Shown here piece after piece: positions 61,044 to 64,000 of a stretch of 64,000 nt of DNA. The position numbers and the translations under genes were made by a program. The stretch spans positions 151,180 through 215,179 of the forward strand of contig CAKOHK010000001.1 in NCBI GenBank assembly GCA_934085595.1, read 5' to 3'. The notes beneath the pieces are model-generated. The model was given only the letters and a program-made list of their open reading frames with translations. It searched no databases and was not told the DNA's origin. Each line of letters opens with the position of its first letter. Positions within the stretch are counted from its first letter, which is position 1. The DNA is from an uncultured Bacilli bacterium (GTDB lineage Bacteria; Bacillota_I; Bacilli_A; RF39; UBA660).

Positions 61044-62082
61044 TTCTTACTTCCTTTCTATTAAAATTATCTAAAAATCTCTTATCATCATTATAAAATA
61101 ATTTAATATCATTAATTCCATATTTAAGCATAGCTATTCTTTCAAGTCCACATCCAAATGCAAATCCTGTATATTTTTTACTATCGTATCCACAATTATC
61201 AAGTACTTTTGGATGTACCATTCCACTACCTAGTATTTCTATCCATCCAGTATTTTTACATAAATTACATCCTTTACCATTACATTTAAAACATGATACA
61301 TCTACTTCATAACTAGGTTCAGTAAACGGAAAGAAACTAGCTCTAAATCTTATTTCTCTATCATTTCCAAACATTCTCTTAGCAAGTACAAGTAGTGTAC
61401 CTTTTAAATCAGCAAGTGATATATTTTCTCCTACCACAAGTCCTTCCATTTGATTAAACTCATGACTATGTGTAGCATCATCATCACGTCTAAATACCTT
61501 ACCTGGACATACCATCTTAAATGGTTTTTTATCTCCCTTAGCAAGCATATATCTTATTTGCATAGCAGATGTTTGAGTACGAAGTAACAATTCATCATTA
61601 ATATAGAATGTATCTTGTGCATCTCTTGCAGGATGTCCTTTTGGTATATTAAGCATTTCGAAACAATACTTATCTGTTTCAACTATAGGTCCAGTTACTA
61701 TATCATATCCCATACCATAAAATAAATCTTCCATCTCTTCACGTACCATGCTTATCGGATGTTTACTTCCAGTAATTCTTTTTTTACTAGGAAGAGTCAT
61801 ATCTATTTTATCTTTAGATAATCTCTTATTAAGTTCTTTTCTCTTTAAAACTTCACCTACTTTATCTAGTGCTTCATTTACATTAGTTCTAAATATATTA
61901 CTTTGCATGCCCACTTCTTTCTTTTCTTCATTACTTAAACTAGACATATTACTCATAATATTTGTATATTCGCTTTTCTTACCTAGATATTTAGATTTTA
62001 CATTATTAAGTGTAGTTAAATCTTCTACTTTACTTATTTCATTAACTGCACTTATTTCTAGTTCTTTTAATTTTTCTATCAT
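61030..62082 (-). CDS. pheS: phenylalanine-tRNA ligase alpha subunit
   Basis: A 350-aa class II catalytic subunit. N-terminal coiled coil (about 1-90), then motif 1 region (HPISMVREEMEDLFYGMGY), motif 2 (VFRRDDDATHSHEFNQMEG, about 190-208) and motif 3 (GFAFGCGLERIAMLKYGI, about 315-332). A CFKCNGKGCNLC four-cysteine insert (about 268-280) forms a zinc knuckle in many Firmicute forms. The open frame extends to 62142, but the ATG at 62082 has AGGAGGAAAA and is chosen. Confidence 0.97.
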   Translation of the reverse strand: MIEKLKELEISAVNEISKVEDLTTLNNVKSKYLGKKSEYTNIMSNMSSLSNEEKKEVGMQSNIFRTNVNEALDKVGEVLKRKELNKRLSKDKIDMTLPSKKRITGSKHPISMVREEMEDLFYGMGYDIVTGPIVETDKYCFEMLNIPKGHPARDAQDTFYINDELLLRTQTSAMQIRYMLAKGDKKPFKMVCPGKVFRRDDDATHSHEFNQMEGLVVGENISLADLKGTLLVLAKRMFGNDREIRFRASFFPFTEPSYEVDVSCFKCNGKGCNLCKNTGWIEILGSGMVHPKVLDNCGYDSKKYTGFAFGCGLERIAMLKYGINDIKLFYNDDKRFLDNFNRKEVRNDIK

Positions 62083-62089
62083 TTTTCCT

Positions 62090-62300
62090 CCTAAAATAAA
62101 AAATATTATAAACTTAAGGATGAGTTTAACCCACGGTACCACCTTAATTCATAATATTTTATTATGCATCTCTAACTTTATAACGCAAAGTTTGCGATTC
62201 TTTTTTTACAAAAGGTGAATTCACAAAGATTATTAATTAGATTCACACCACACTCTAACTCTCTTATAATAATTACTTTGCTACTACTTCTTTCAAAGAC
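62090..62300 (-). promoter_or_regulatory. T-box riboswitch of pheST, specifier TTC (Phe)
   Basis: Minus-strand leader with AGAGTTAGAGTGTGGTGTGAATC (split stem I elements), the specifier loop GTGAA-TTC-ACC in which TTC is 62219-62217, and the T-box sequence AAGGTGGTACCGTGG at about 62145-62131, followed by TTATAATATTTTTTATTTT. The promoter upstream is TTGAAA, 17 bp, TAAGAT (about 62304-62332). Specifier and downstream gene agree. Confidence 0.93.
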
Positions 62301-62338
62301 AATCATATCTTATCACAAATAATTACTTATTTCAAGTG

Positions 62339-63988
62339 CTATTCAATCACAAATGGATTATCACTAGTTCCATCGCCACTTACATAGTTTACATTAGTAT
62401 CAAGATATACGGACTGACACAAGCCACCGTAGCTGTTATCCGTACTGCTGTTGTGCACATTACCGGAATAGTCCACAAGCATCGCACTGAGCGAACTGTG
62501 ATAAGTAGGCGACACGGTCCAAACCCAATTACTTGTATCTAATAACCAGTTAGTACTTTTACAAGTTTCACTTCTATAATCTGTATCATAGGGTAAAGAG
62601 TCACCAGAATCATACCCTTTTTTAGTATCATCATTATAGCATGCGCTACTTGCATACATATAATCACTTGGATATATTAGTGCTACTTTCCCATCCCATG
62701 TTTGTTTATTTCCTCTATGTACTTTTGTGCCTCTTTCTTGAGCATATATTTCTTTTGTATTTCCAGTATAATTTGTATTTCCAAGATACCATTTTGTACT
62801 ACTTATCTGATTTTTTGCATTATCTGTTAAACCGTTGCTTTCATAATTACATATCGCTGTTTCGCTTGTTGTAGTATCGTATCCTGTTGAACAAGCAAGT
62901 TTAGTATAAGCTGAAGTTCTGTTATAATATGGCCCACTATTTAACATTGTCATTAAAGTTGATGTTGTCCAATCATTGTTATAACCTGAAGATGTTTTAT
63001 AATCCCATGCTACTTTTCCTATTCTATTTCTTACTATTTTGACTTTGTTTTCTTTTGTATATGTTCCGTCACTTTGTGGTGTTTCTGCTTCAAATACTCC
63101 GATTATTCTCCAAACTCTAGTTTCACCATTGAACGTTATATAGTTATTTGAATTTTTTCCTTGATATCTATATTCTGTTGTATCATAATTTTGATTTCCT
63201 GTTGCTGATTGTTCTACTTTAGTTAAACCTGCCTGTATATAATTACCTTTTAAACAATTTGATAAAGTTTTATTCTGGCACAAATCTGCTAGCGCTTGAC
63301 TGTATTCTTCAAAATATAAACTACATTTAGTTTGATTATATGTATTAATAGTTAAATCATTAGTCTTAGTATCATATGATACTTGTGCATTATTACTACA
63401 TGTATAACTAACAAGATTATATTTTTTAGTACTATCTAATTTATCTACTCTTGTGTTGTCTACATACAATGCTGTTGTTTCATAATCATAATGTAAATAG
63501 TTTGTATCTATTTCAGTATATGTATCAAGAACTTTAACTTCATCGACATCATTAAATGAATAGCCTCCAAATACCATAAGTGATAGTGTTTGCTTTTCTG
63601 TACTAGTATTTTTTATTGTTAATGATATAGTTCTAGTCATTATAATTCCACCAAATGATGCATCCATGTAATCACTTGCGTATTTCACTTCTAAGTTATC
63701 ATTATTTAAATAAGCTAGTTTATAGTTAGTACTTATTCCAGATAAACTTGTTATTTCTATTGTGTGCTCTGTTTCACCTGGATCTATATCTAATGTATAT
63801 GTATTTTCATTATCTATTTTTATAGAATACAAAAGCTCTGAAATATACATTTCATTACTTCTATAACTTTCACTATTTATAGTAAACTTTGCATAACTTA
63901 ATGCAAGTACTGGACAAAGTCCAATCAACACTAAAACTATAAAAATGTTTTTCTTTATATAATATATTACATTTTCTCTTACACTCAT
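62339..63988 (-). CDS. surface protein E of the five-member family, with GC-rich variable patch
   Basis: A 549-aa exported protein. The N-terminal 230 residues are nearly those of A and D (KNIFIVLVLIGLCPVLALSYAKF, YRSNEMYISELLYSIKI). The shared domain follows, with an extra loop KLACSTGYDTTTSETAIC. Its end differs: WTVSPTYHSSLSAML...GNVHNSSTDNSYGG-LCQ-SVYLDTNVNYVSGDG, where LCQ replaces the usual I/V-R-P. Codons for this part (62411-62518) switch sharply to GC-rich. Start ATG at 63988 with AAGG ten bases before; the promoter lies beyond the window edge, so whether a G-run is present is not visible. Confidence 0.85.
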   Translation of the reverse strand: MSVRENVIYYIKKNIFIVLVLIGLCPVLALSYAKFTINSESYRSNEMYISELLYSIKIDNENTYTLDIDPGETEHTIEITSLSGISTNYKLAYLNNDNLEVKYASDYMDASFGGIIMTRTISLTIKNTSTEKQTLSLMVFGGYSFNDVDEVKVLDTYTEIDTNYLHYDYETTALYVDNTRVDKLDSTKKYNLVSYTCSNNAQVSYDTKTNDLTINTYNQTKCSLYFEEYSQALADLCQNKTLSNCLKGNYIQAGLTKVEQSATGNQNYDTTEYRYQGKNSNNYITFNGETRVWRIIGVFEAETPQSDGTYTKENKVKIVRNRIGKVAWDYKTSSGYNNDWTTSTLMTMLNSGPYYNRTSAYTKLACSTGYDTTTSETAICNYESNGLTDNAKNQISSTKWYLGNTNYTGNTKEIYAQERGTKVHRGNKQTWDGKVALIYPSDYMYASSACYNDDTKKGYDSGDSLPYDTDYRSETCKSTNWLLDTSNWVWTVSPTYHSSLSAMLVDYSGNVHNSSTDNSYGGLCQSVYLDTNVNYVSGDGTSDNPFVIE

Positions 63989-64000
63989 TTGATATACCTT

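Noticed and set aside
62339..63988. A complete diversity-generating retroelement
   Set aside because: No reverse transcriptase, accessory gene or template repeat is found in the window, and not all differences are at adenines. Kept only as a hypothesis for the target site.

Overview
Organism. Strongly AT-rich, densely packed chromosomal DNA of a low-GC Gram-positive (Bacilli/Firmicutes-type) bacterium. TGA is used as a stop and Trp is TGG, so this is not a Mycoplasma-code genome. Supporting traits are AGGAGG ribosome sites, T-box leaders ahead of alaS and pheST, RecX, Tex, a Firmicute-style CzrA/CDF pair, and a sporulation block (spoVAC-spoVAD-spoVAE and a spoVID-like gene followed by a ysxE/cotS-like kinase gene). 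An uncultured gut Bacilli lineage with a reduced genome is my inference, not something the sequence proves.

Layout. 0-4.7 kb: a partial gene, a kinase-like/PH-domain pair, an M15 D,D-carboxypeptidase, a cadherin-like-domain membrane protein and thymidine phosphorylase. 4.7-12.5 kb: seven tandem paralogues of an unrecognised acidic protein behind a phosphoesterase with an N-terminal helix-turn-helix; one copy is split at an A7 slippery run and one carries an in-frame internal deletion. 12.5-20.8 kb: recX, an F420 ligase-like gene, a surface protein, iscS-iscU, a metal efflux gene with its ArsR repressor, a 5-formyl-THF cyclo-ligase and small unknowns. 20.9-26.6 kb: tex, an XRE regulator, a ParA/pilin cluster, tRNA-Arg and a Y-family polymerase whose promoter shares an operator-like palindrome with the XRE gene. 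26.5-36.1 kb: peptidases, serS, a 731-aa orphan and the sporulation block. 36.1-47.7 kb: two more surface proteins, murB, rpsD, a shortened alaS with a T-box, and pepF. 47.7-55.2 kb: an S41 peptidase and an accessory stretch with a HEPN-type Abi_2 gene, two unrecognised genes, repeated structured non-coding elements and tRNA-Thr. 55.3-64 kb: ferredoxin, rluB, two further surface proteins and pheST with a T-box.

What stands out. Five scattered genes on the minus strand (14.8, 36.2, 39.7, 57.0 and 62.3 kb) encode secreted or anchored proteins that share one C-terminal domain joined to three different N-terminal module types. Two of them have a run of 10 or 11 G inside the -35/-10 spacer of an otherwise good promoter, as in classical phase-variable promoters. 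One has a sharply bounded 108-bp GC-rich, adenine-poor patch exactly in its variable loop, with no A-ending codon among 36. Together this looks like a switchable and diversified surface-protein repertoire. Other candidates for a new system are the tandem paralogue array at 4.7-11.4 kb and the cassette-like accessory stretch at 49.6-54.2 kb, where unrelated genes share the same flanking elements next to a HEPN abortive-infection gene.
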